Assembly (NCBI GenBank): GCA_002353485.1
Contig: DEJS01000016.1
Coordinates: forward strand, 1 to 64,000
Source: Prevotella sp. UBA2742
Lineage (GTDB): Bacteria > Bacteroidota > Bacteroidia > Bacteroidales > Bacteroidaceae
Reading direction: 5' to 3'
Length of the DNA stretch: 64,000 bases
The notes below the pieces were generated by a model that saw nothing but the letters and a program-made list of their open reading frames with translations, had not been told where the DNA came from and made no database searches. Of the stretch, positions 51,868-59,231 are shown piece by piece. Within the stretch, counting starts at the first letter, position 1, and every line of letters starts with the position of its first letter. The position numbers and the translations under genes were made by a program.

Positions 51868-54816
51868 ATGCAAACGAAGAACCTACGAACTCTTATGGCG
51901 GGTGTCCTTCTCATGTCAGTCACGACCCTCATGGCCGACGGCTACAAGCAGGAAGGGCAGTATGTCACCATTCCCGTCCAGCAGCCCACGTCAGGCGGCG
52001 CCCAGGTGGTACGCCTGCAAGTAGTCAACGACAACATCATCCGCGTCCAGGCCACCAGCGAGGCCCAGCTGCCTCAGAAGCAGAGCCTTATCATCGTGCC
52101 CCAGACGGCCAAGCCCAAGTTCACCGTCACCGACGGCCCGCAGGTCAGCGTAAAGGCTGCCCAGGTCGAGGCACGTGTCGATACGAAGACAGGTCGCGTC
52201 ACCTTCTACGACCGCGAGGGCAGGCAGCTACTCAACGAAGCCGAGCACGGGGGCAAGACCTTCCGTCCCTTCCGTGTGCCCGACCGTGAGATTGGCGTCG
52301 ACGTGGCCCGAGTCCCTGAAGCCCAGCGCAACGGGCTCTCCTGGCGCATGCTCTTCGACAGTCCTGACGACGAGGCCTTCTACGGTCTGGGTCAGCACCA
52401 GTCCGAGGAGCTCAACATGAAGGGCAAGAACGAAGACCTCTTCCAGTACAATACCAAGGTCAGCGTCCCCTTCGTGCTCTCCAACAAGAACTACGGCCTG
52501 CTCTGGGACTCCTACAGCTATTGTCGCTGGGGCAACCCTGACGACTACCAGCAGTTGGGCCGCGTCTTCAACATCTACGACCGTGAGGGCCGTGCCGGCC
52601 ACCTCACAGGCACCTATACCGACCGCGAGGGCAAGCGCCTGGTGCGCGACGAGGACTCCATCTACTACGAGTTCGACTGCCCCGCCGCCTCCCAGCTGGC
52701 CAGCCAGACAGAGCCCGGCGGCATAAAGAACCTGCCCAAGGGCTTCCAGCTCGACGGCTCCCACGTAGTCTACGAAGGCTATGTCGAGCCCATGCGTGAC
52801 AGCCAGTACCACTTCATACTCTATTACGCCGGCTACGTCCGCGTCTACATCGGCGGCGAGGAGGTAGTGCCCGAGCGCTGGCGCACGGCGTGGAACCCCA
52901 ACACCTACAAGTTCCAGAAGAAGCTCCGTAAAGGCCAGCGCTACCAGCTGCGCATCGAGTGGCAGCCCGACGGCGGCGTCAGCTATTGCGGCCTGCGTGC
53001 GTCGGCCGCACACCCCGACCAGCAGCGGCTCTCTGTATGGAGCGAGATGGCCAAGGACATGGACTATTACTTCATAGCCGGGCAGAATGCCGACCAGGTA
53101 ATCTCGGGCTATCGCACCCTGACTGGCAAGGCTCCCGTTTACCCCAAGTGGGTGCTCGGCTTCTGGCAGAGCCGCGAGCGCTACAAGACGCAGGACGAGA
53201 TAGTGCAGACACTCGCTGAGTTCCGCCGCCGTCAGATTCCCGTCGACAACATTGTCCAGGACTGGAACTACTGGAAGGAGGACCAGTGGGGCTCTCATCA
53301 GTTTGAGGCTTCGCGCTATCCCGACCCCCAGGCCATGCTCGACCAGGTGCACCAGCAGGGCGGTCGCTTTATGATTTCCGTATGGCCTAAGTTCTACTGC
53401 AATACCGCCAACTACAAGGAGCTCGACCAGAAGGGGTGGATGTACCACCAGGCCGTCGTCGACGACATTCACGACTGGGTAGGCCCCGGCTACGTGGGCT
53501 CCTTCTACGACGCCTATGACGCCGGCGCCCGTAAGATGTTCTGGCGCCAGATGGACGAGAACCTCTTCTCCAAGTACAAGCACGGCATTGACGCCTGGTG
53601 GATGGACGCCTCCGAGCCTAACGTGCGCGACTGTACGCCCATGTGGTATCGCAAGGCGCTCTCCGGTCCTACGGCCCTGGGCACCACTACCGAGTACTTC
53701 AATGCCTACTCCATCGTCAATGCCGACGCCATCTATAACGGACAGCGCTCCGTCACCCCCAACCAGCGCGTCTTCCTGCTCACACGTTCAGGCTTCGCCG
53801 GCGAGCAGCGCTATTCTACCGCCACATGGTCGGGCGACATCGGCACCCGCTGGGAGGACATGCGTGCACAGATGACGGCCGGCCTCAACTACTCCATGTC
53901 CGGCCTGCCCTTCTGGGGCATGGACCAGGGCGGCTTCTGCGTGGAGAAACGCTATGTCGAAGCCCAGCAGCAGTACGAGAAGACAGGGCTTGAGAACGAA
54001 GACCTCCGCGAGTGGCGCGAGCTGCAGGCCCGATGGAGCCAGTTCGGATGCTTCATCCCCCTCTTCCGTGCCCACGGCCAGTGGCCCTTGCGCGAGATAT
54101 GGAACCTGGCCCCCGACAGCCACCCCTGCTACCAGTCGTTCGTCTACTACGACCGTCTGCGCTATCGTCTCATGCCCTACCTCTACTCCATGGCCGGTTG
54201 GGTACACCTCAACGACTACACCATGATGCGCGGTCTTATCATGGACTTCAACGGCGACCGCGAGGTAGAGAACATCAAGGACCAGTGGATGTTCGGTCCC
54301 GCCTTCATGGCATGTCCCGTGGGCTACTACAAGGCGCGCAACCGCTCGGTATACTTCCCCAAGCAGTCGGGCTGGTACGACCTCTATACGGGCCGCCACA
54401 TCCAGGGCGGACAGCGTCTCGTCGTCGATGCTCCCTACGAGCGCATCCCGGTCTTCGTGCGCGAGGGCAGCATCATACCCTATGGTCCCGAGATGCAGTA
54501 CACGGGTGAGCGTCCTGCCGACGACATCACCCTCTACGTCTACGCCGGCCGCAACGCCCAGTTCCAGCTGTACGAGGACGAAGGCACCAACTACAACTAC
54601 GAGAAGGGTCGCTATGCCACCATCGACATACGCTACGACGACGCCTCGCGCACGCTGACCATCGACCGCCAGAACGGCCGTTACGACGGCATGCCCCGGC
54701 AGCGCCGGTTCAGCATTGTCCTGGTCACGCCCGACAGTCCCCGTGCCCTCGACTTCCAGCCTCAGCAGGCCGTCCAGGTCACCTATACCGGCAAGCAGCT
54801 CACCGTCAAGCTCTGA
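51868..54816 (+). CDS. Secreted glycoside hydrolase family 31 enzyme with PA14 domain (alpha-xylosidase-like)
   Basis: The 982-aa enzyme has a signal peptide (to about residue 23). After the N-terminal GH31 beta domain, a PA14 domain is inserted (about residues 245-390). The catalytic barrel holds the nucleophile Asp at ~580 in WMDASEPN and a candidate acid/base Asp at ~657 in WSGDIGTRWED. This N-domain plus PA14 arrangement is known from Cellvibrio Xyl31A and Bacteroides xyloglucan alpha-xylosidases, so alpha-xylosidase is the leading guess; alpha-glucosidase is possible. Its position 7 nt after the membrane AraC regulator suggests co-transcription and regulation by that sensor pair. Confidence 0.85.
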   Translation: MQTKNLRTLMAGVLLMSVTTLMADGYKQEGQYVTIPVQQPTSGGAQVVRLQVVNDNIIRVQATSEAQLPQKQSLIIVPQTAKPKFTVTDGPQVSVKAAQVEARVDTKTGRVTFYDREGRQLLNEAEHGGKTFRPFRVPDREIGVDVARVPEAQRNGLSWRMLFDSPDDEAFYGLGQHQSEELNMKGKNEDLFQYNTKVSVPFVLSNKNYGLLWDSYSYCRWGNPDDYQQLGRVFNIYDREGRAGHLTGTYTDREGKRLVRDEDSIYYEFDCPAASQLASQTEPGGIKNLPKGFQLDGSHVVYEGYVEPMRDSQYHFILYYAGYVRVYIGGEEVVPERWRTAWNPNTYKFQKKLRKGQRYQLRIEWQPDGGVSYCGLRASAAHPDQQRLSVWSEMAKDMDYYFIAGQNADQVISGYRTLTGKAPVYPKWVLGFWQSRERYKTQDEIVQTLAEFRRRQIPVDNIVQDWNYWKEDQWGSHQFEASRYPDPQAMLDQVHQQGGRFMISVWPKFYCNTANYKELDQKGWMYHQAVVDDIHDWVGPGYVGSFYDAYDAGARKMFWRQMDENLFSKYKHGIDAWWMDASEPNVRDCTPMWYRKALSGPTALGTTTEYFNAYSIVNADAIYNGQRSVTPNQRVFLLTRSGFAGEQRYSTATWSGDIGTRWEDMRAQMTAGLNYSMSGLPFWGMDQGGFCVEKRYVEAQQQYEKTGLENEDLREWRELQARWSQFGCFIPLFRAHGQWPLREIWNLAPDSHPCYQSFVYYDRLRYRLMPYLYSMAGWVHLNDYTMMRGLIMDFNGDREVENIKDQWMFGPAFMACPVGYYKARNRSVYFPKQSGWYDLYTGRHIQGGQRLVVDAPYERIPVFVREGSIIPYGPEMQYTGERPADDITLYVYAGRNAQFQLYEDEGTNYNYEKGRYATIDIRYDDASRTLTIDRQNGRYDGMPRQRRFSIVLVTPDSPRALDFQPQQAVQVTYTGKQLTVKL

Positions 54817-54837
54817 CAACGGCTGGTTGCTCTAAGT

Positions 54838-54885
54838 AGATAGAGGGAGGTAGAAGAAAATTTCTGTCTCCCTCTATCTTTCTTC
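54838..54885 (+). terminator. Terminator after the GH31 gene
   Basis: A perfect 12-bp stem (AGATAGAGGGAG / CTCCCTCTATCT) with an 18-nt loop is followed by a T/C-rich tract. Confidence 0.75.
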
Positions 54886-54952
54886 CTCTCTCTCCCCCTG
54901 TCTGCTCAAACTTTACAGAAATGTCGGCTACACGCTGACTACATAAAAAAGA

Positions 54953-54993
54953 ATGGAACCTAAATGGGACCTAAATGGAATCTAAATGGAACC
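54953..54993 (+). repeat. 11-bp tandem repeat (TAAATGGAACC)
   Basis: Units at 54961-54971, 54972-54982 and 54983-54993 differ by one or two bases, with a partial unit (ATGGAACC) at 54953-54960. It lies in the 270-bp space before the uncharacterised cluster. Confidence 0.9.
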
Positions 54994-55029
54994 AAGCGCT
55001 TGGCGGGGGTGAGAAAAAGGGGGATTTTT

Positions 55030-55060
55030 TTTGTGTTTTGCTTGTTTTGTGTTATCTTTG
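55030..55060 (+). promoter_or_regulatory. Promoter of the uncharacterised cluster
   Basis: TTTG (55030-55033) and TATCTTTG (55053-55060) are separated by 19 bp, 27 nt before the ATG at 55088. Confidence 0.7.
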
Positions 55061-55087
55061 CATACTAAAAGAATAAGTTTTTGGCTT

Positions 55088-55972
55088 ATGATAGATACGA
55101 GCTATGTTGCTTTGGAGCATCCGTACCGTGTGATAGAGTATGGTGGTACGGTGGGTCTGCAGATTGGAGTCTTGGTGGTGACGCGCGAGACGGAGGGCCC
55201 TGACGGTGGCTATGGCATTGAGACGCACAGCCACCCGGTGGTGTCGTATGTGAACGTGGGTGCTACTGACGCCTCCGGTCGGCGGTTGTCGGCTGCTGCG
55301 TCGTCACAGACGCCTGTCGAGGGCGTGGTATGGGACAAGGTGGAGGTAGGCCGGGTGACAGAACTTGGCCGCGAGGGTGAGCTGATGGAGTGGCAGACGC
55401 TGATGGACTTAAGCCGTCGTACGTGGGGTTTGAAGGCTCCTGGCGACAGGACGATGGGTCTTTACTGTCTTGGTCAGCTGTGGACCACGCTTCAGGGCTT
55501 GGGCTTGACGCTGGGTCATCCGGAGGTACGAACGGATGATACGTTGGGTGGTGTAAAGTTTCGTAGTCGAGGTATGAAGCCGCGTAGTCTGTCGCTGCGT
55601 GTCGAGCTGGTTGTGGCTCGTGACGGGCGTGAGCAGTATTGTGTGGCTGTGTCGGGGCTGGGGCTGATGGTGCCGCTGGGTGATGATGTAGAGATGGGGC
55701 AGCAGCTGGAGATGCAGGTAAGTGTTTACGAAAAGCTGTTGCGACTGTTCGAGGTGTGCGATGTGGTTGATTTGATTTTTTTCAGTCAGCAGCACGCTCT
55801 TGACTCTGTGGTGAACAGGCTTAACGCACTGATGAAGCGTCGTAAGATGACTTTTGAGATGAAAGGTGAGAAGGTTCGTCATGGTATGATATGGTGGACG
55901 GAGAAGAAGGCGGCCTCTGCCATTGAGGACGAGGATGAGTCTGAGGTAATGGTGGTGAAGCATGAGGAGTGA
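55088..55972 (+). CDS. Uncharacterised protein, first of a four-gene cluster
   Basis: The start at 55088 (MIDTSYVALEHPY) is chosen because it follows a good promoter and the upstream extension is low-complexity; this gives 294 aa. No signal peptide or membrane segment is present. The N-terminal ~65 residues are strand-rich, with a Gly-Gly-Tyr-Gly-Ile-Glu-Thr-His-Ser-His-Pro stretch. The middle has a helix with paired Trp and Arg. The C-terminus is acidic (EDEDESEVMVVKHEE). I do not recognise the family. The gene overlaps the next by 11 nt. Confidence 0.7.
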   Translation: MIDTSYVALEHPYRVIEYGGTVGLQIGVLVVTRETEGPDGGYGIETHSHPVVSYVNVGATDASGRRLSAAASSQTPVEGVVWDKVEVGRVTELGREGELMEWQTLMDLSRRTWGLKAPGDRTMGLYCLGQLWTTLQGLGLTLGHPEVRTDDTLGGVKFRSRGMKPRSLSLRVELVVARDGREQYCVAVSGLGLMVPLGDDVEMGQQLEMQVSVYEKLLRLFEVCDVVDLIFFSQQHALDSVVNRLNALMKRRKMTFEMKGEKVRHGMIWWTEKKAASAIEDEDESEVMVVKHEE

Positions 55973-56600
55973 GGATTTTGTGTTTCACGACGGCCGTGTG
56001 TTCCACCTTGACGACTTGGTGGCTATGGCCAAGCAGGCAGGCTCTTATGTGCTTGCCGAGCACTATCTGGTGAGCATCCTGTACTATGCTGCGGGTGCGG
56101 GCCGTCAGGACTTGGCTGCGCTGTGCGACGACATCCGGTCGTACTATGACCTGCAGCCGCTGTCGTCCAGTGCGCCGGCGTCGGTACAGAACTTGCCGAG
56201 GCGTGAGTCGAAGGACGACTTTCTGCGTCAGTGCTGGGCGCGTATGTCTGACGAGGAGCGTAGCAAGTGTCTGCGGCTGAGTCTGATGGGGTTGGAGTAC
56301 GCTCCCAGGAAGCTGTTTACGCGGCAGGCTTGCTGGATAGGGGTGTATATGGTGCTGCGCGACCGCTTGGACCCAAGGCTCTCCAAGACGGACTTTTTTG
56401 CGCTGGCATTGTTGTCGACGCCCGAAGGGTGGCGACGTGACCTTGTGATAGGTCCAAGCACGATGAGCAACTATTCGCGTTATATTGCCGCCGAGCACCG
56501 TGACGAGACGTATTACGAGATGGGCGATGCCTGTCCGTGGCAGGCGCTGTGCGAGCGTCTGTGGGAGTCGCTGGAAGAGCGTCTGCTGACGCGGCGGTGA
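55962..56600 (+). CDS. Uncharacterised protein, second of the cluster
   Basis: The 212-aa soluble protein is mainly helical, rich in Leu, Arg and Tyr. Near the C-terminus is a segment with several Arg and aromatic residues (FALALLSTPEGWRRDL). No known motif is seen. It starts 11 nt inside the previous gene in another frame, so the two are very probably translated together from one message. A short GC-rich stem followed by T-residues (56663-56678) may weakly terminate the unit. Confidence 0.7.
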   Translation: MRSEDFVFHDGRVFHLDDLVAMAKQAGSYVLAEHYLVSILYYAAGAGRQDLAALCDDIRSYYDLQPLSSSAPASVQNLPRRESKDDFLRQCWARMSDEERSKCLRLSLMGLEYAPRKLFTRQACWIGVYMVLRDRLDPRLSKTDFFALALLSTPEGWRRDLVIGPSTMSNYSRYIAAEHRDETYYEMGDACPWQALCERLWESLEERLLTRR

Positions 56601-56735
56601 CGTGCTGCGGGGCGCTGCTGACGTTTTTCTGAAGTGTTTTTGACGGGTTGACGAATGGGGCGGGGTGCCCTTTTTTTTGTTTTAACTTCGCGGTGTAAAC
56701 GTAAGTTGAACTAACGAAAAGAAAGGGTAAGAGTT

Positions 56736-56900
56736 ATGTTGATTCATTTGAACCGCGAGCAGCGTCGCCGTCTGAAGGAGCACTTCGGGTGCTCGGAGGC
56801 TTCGCTGAGCCAGGCGCTGCATTTCAATACGGGCAGCCTGCTGGCTGCGCGTATCCGTTCGTATGCCATGAACCACCTGGGTGGACTGTTGTTGGAATAA
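56736..56900 (+). CDS. 54-aa helix-turn-helix-like protein
   Basis: The ORF encodes 54 residues. The segment RRLKEHFGCSEASLSQALHF (about residues 11-30) has the helix-turn-helix pattern of small Cro/XRE-type DNA-binding proteins. A second helix containing ARIRSYAMNHLGG follows. An upstream -7-like box (TAACTTCG, 56683-56690) and the in-register neighbour 19 nt downstream support it as a real gene. Function unknown; DNA binding is inferred. Confidence 0.6.
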   Translation: MLIHLNREQRRRLKEHFGCSEASLSQALHFNTGSLLAARIRSYAMNHLGGLLLE

Positions 56901-56918
56901 AAGATAGGAGGCAGGGGT

Positions 56919-57341
56919 ATGATGAAGTTGACTTATGTGAATGTGAACGAATGTATGGGCATGCTGGAACGCCACAATCCGCTGCTGTTGCGTGACGAAG
57001 CGGGCGGCTATCTGCTGTTCGAGACGTGGGGCAGGATGTATGTGTGGGTGTTGGAACGCATGCTGTCACTTTTTCCGCGGGGCTACGTGGACCTTCGACT
57101 GCTGATGCACGAGCTGACGGGCCTCGATATGGAGGCCTGCGACCAGGTGGTGCGATTGTCGCTGCTGGGTGCTGCCAGGCGTGGCTTCGTGATGCTGCAT
57201 TGGCAGGAGTCCGACACCGAGCGCTACCGTAGTCTGGAGCTGGTGATGACACTGTTGCACAAGGTGACGCAGACACGTCTGGACCATACGTGGTTCGTAC
57301 AGGCCGTCGACACGTTCGATGACGTCCACGGCTTCGAGTAG
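56919..57341 (+). CDS. Uncharacterised protein, fourth of the cluster
   Basis: The product is 140 aa (or 139 from the next Met). It is preceded by AGGAGG 7-12 nt upstream of the start, one of the few Shine-Dalgarno-like sites in the window. It is mostly helical, with a conserved-looking LLLRDEAGGYLLFETWGRMY stretch and many aromatic residues; no signal peptide is seen. No family is recognised. It probably belongs with the 54-aa HTH gene in one transcript. Confidence 0.65.
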   Translation: MMKLTYVNVNECMGMLERHNPLLLRDEAGGYLLFETWGRMYVWVLERMLSLFPRGYVDLRLLMHELTGLDMEACDQVVRLSLLGAARRGFVMLHWQESDTERYRSLELVMTLLHKVTQTRLDHTWFVQAVDTFDDVHGFE

Positions 57342-57415
57342 TGTCGTGGGATAGTACGGTCTGTGTTAAATGTTTGTAATTTCTGGCAGCGGGGGCGAAA
57401 AAACGGCCGCTTTAT

Positions 57416-57446
57416 TTTGCGTTGTAAGGTTTTTGTGTTACCTTTG
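57416..57446 (+). promoter_or_regulatory. Promoter of the TPR histidine kinase gene
   Basis: TTTG (57416-57419) and TACCTTTG (57439-57446) are separated by 19 bp, 24 nt before the ATG at 57471. Confidence 0.75.
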
Positions 57447-57470
57447 CACGCTGCTAAACGTACTAACCTA

Positions 57471-59231
57471 ATGTGCAAGCAGTTGATTCAGACTATATGT
57501 CGAGGCGTGCTGCTGCTGGTGGTGGCCGTGGTGCCGCTGACGATGCATGCCGAGAACCAGAAATATGAGAATAGTGCAGAGTACAAGATGCTGCGCGACT
57601 CGCTGTTCCGTACCTTCAACGAGGGCGACTCGGCGCGTTTCTTCCGTGCCGTGAAGGACTTGCAGGACTACCTGCTGGAGCAGGGCGACCTGCATGCCTA
57701 CTATACGCAGCGCTGCAACGAGATAGTGTTCCTGCTGAACGGGCAGCACGTCTTCGAGGCCTATAAGCTGGCCCTGCAGCTGTCGAAGGAACTGTCGGAG
57801 CGTAAGCTGGACAAGGAGATGTACATGGCCATCAACATGATGGGCCACATCTACCGCTACAGCGGCAACAAGGAGAGTGCGAAGCGCTGTTTCCATGAGG
57901 TGCTGACGCGTATGGCCGAGGCGGGGTATACGGAGAGCATGCCCCCGATATACATGAACCTTGTGAATATCTATATGGAGGACGAGCCCGAAAAGGCCCT
58001 CCAGCTGATAGACAAGGCCATGGAGCTGGCCAAGGGTGTGTTTGAGGACCGTGTGTTCGACATCGAGACGCGCCGCACGCTGGCCTACTATTCGCTGGAG
58101 GACTGGGACCGCTTCGAGGCGGGCTACCGTGCCTACGAAGAAGGCAAGAAGAAGGGCCTGACGAGTGTCCACGGTCGTAAGCTGGAGGTGTACCACCTGG
58201 CGCGTCACGGTCAGGTGGACGAGGCCGCCCGTCTGGCCCTTGAGGGCGACGACGACCCTTACCACACACAGGCCGAGGTGTACGAGCAGGCCGGTCGCTG
58301 GAAGGAGGCCTACGAGGCCCTGAAGAAAGGCGCCGCGCAGACGGACTCGATAAACAGTGTCATCCTGTCAGGCTCTATGCAGGGCATCCAGCAGGAGCTG
58401 AAGTATCAGGAGCAGCACCGTGCGTCAGGCCGCCGTATGCTGTACGCGCTGACGGCCATTGCCGGGCTGCTGTTGCTGCTGGTGCTGGCACTGCTCTATA
58501 TCGTGCAGTCGCGCCGCCGCCACATACGCCAGATGGACCGTGCCTACAAGCACATAGTAGAGTCGGACCAGATGAAGACGGCCTTCATACAGAATGTGAG
58601 CCACGAGGTGCGCACGCCGCTGAACATCATCAGCGGCTTTGCTCAGGTCATTGCCGACCCCGACTATGCCATTACCGACGAGGAGCGTAAACACATTTCG
58701 CACATGGTGATGCAGAACACGCAGGTGGTGACGCAGATGGTGAACGAGATACTTGAAATGTCGAACGTCGATGCGCTGACCCTTGAGCGCAATGCCGAGA
58801 CACGTGTCAATAAGGCATTGGGCGAGGTGCTGGCACGCTTCTGTCACGATCAGAACATAGAGCACGACACGATACGGCTGGCGTCGGAGCTTGCCGACGA
58901 CGTGACGTGCGACGTAGAGCAGAACGTACTGTCTCGGCTGCTGACCCCGCTGCTCGACAATGCGGTGAAGAACAGCGGCGGCAAGCCCGTGGCGGTGCGT
59001 GCGCGCAAGGAGGAGGAACGTCTGGTGCTGACCGTCGAGGACCACGGTCAGGGCATTCCCGAGAAAGAGCGTGAGCACATATTCGAGCGTTTTGTCAAGC
59101 TTGACAACTTTAAGAGCGGCCTGGGCCTGGGGCTTACCTACTGTCGCACGGTGGCGCGCCGTCTTGGCGGCGACGTCGTGGTGGACGGCAGCTACGAGGG
59201 TCCCGGCGCGCGGTTTAAGCTGACGTTATAG
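57471..59231 (+). CDS. Sensor histidine kinase with periplasmic TPR domain
   Basis: The 586-aa kinase starts at 57471, after the promoter, with a signal peptide (VLLLVVAVVPLTMHA). About 270 residues of tetratricopeptide-like helices follow, then one transmembrane helix (~323-346). The HisKA domain carries the phosphoacceptor His378 in SHEVRTPLN, and a complete HATPase has N-box LLTPLLDNAVKNSGGK, G1 DHGQGI and a G2-like GLGLGL. It lacks a receiver domain, and no response-regulator gene is adjacent, so it is an orphan. Its last codons overlap, tail to tail, with a PP2C phosphatase of similar sensor layout. Confidence 0.85.
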   Translation: MCKQLIQTICRGVLLLVVAVVPLTMHAENQKYENSAEYKMLRDSLFRTFNEGDSARFFRAVKDLQDYLLEQGDLHAYYTQRCNEIVFLLNGQHVFEAYKLALQLSKELSERKLDKEMYMAINMMGHIYRYSGNKESAKRCFHEVLTRMAEAGYTESMPPIYMNLVNIYMEDEPEKALQLIDKAMELAKGVFEDRVFDIETRRTLAYYSLEDWDRFEAGYRAYEEGKKKGLTSVHGRKLEVYHLARHGQVDEAARLALEGDDDPYHTQAEVYEQAGRWKEAYEALKKGAAQTDSINSVILSGSMQGIQQELKYQEQHRASGRRMLYALTAIAGLLLLLVLALLYIVQSRRRHIRQMDRAYKHIVESDQMKTAFIQNVSHEVRTPLNIISGFAQVIADPDYAITDEERKHISHMVMQNTQVVTQMVNEILEMSNVDALTLERNAETRVNKALGEVLARFCHDQNIEHDTIRLASELADDVTCDVEQNVLSRLLTPLLDNAVKNSGGKPVAVRARKEEERLVLTVEDHGQGIPEKEREHIFERFVKLDNFKSGLGLGLTYCRTVARRLGGDVVVDGSYEGPGARFKLTL

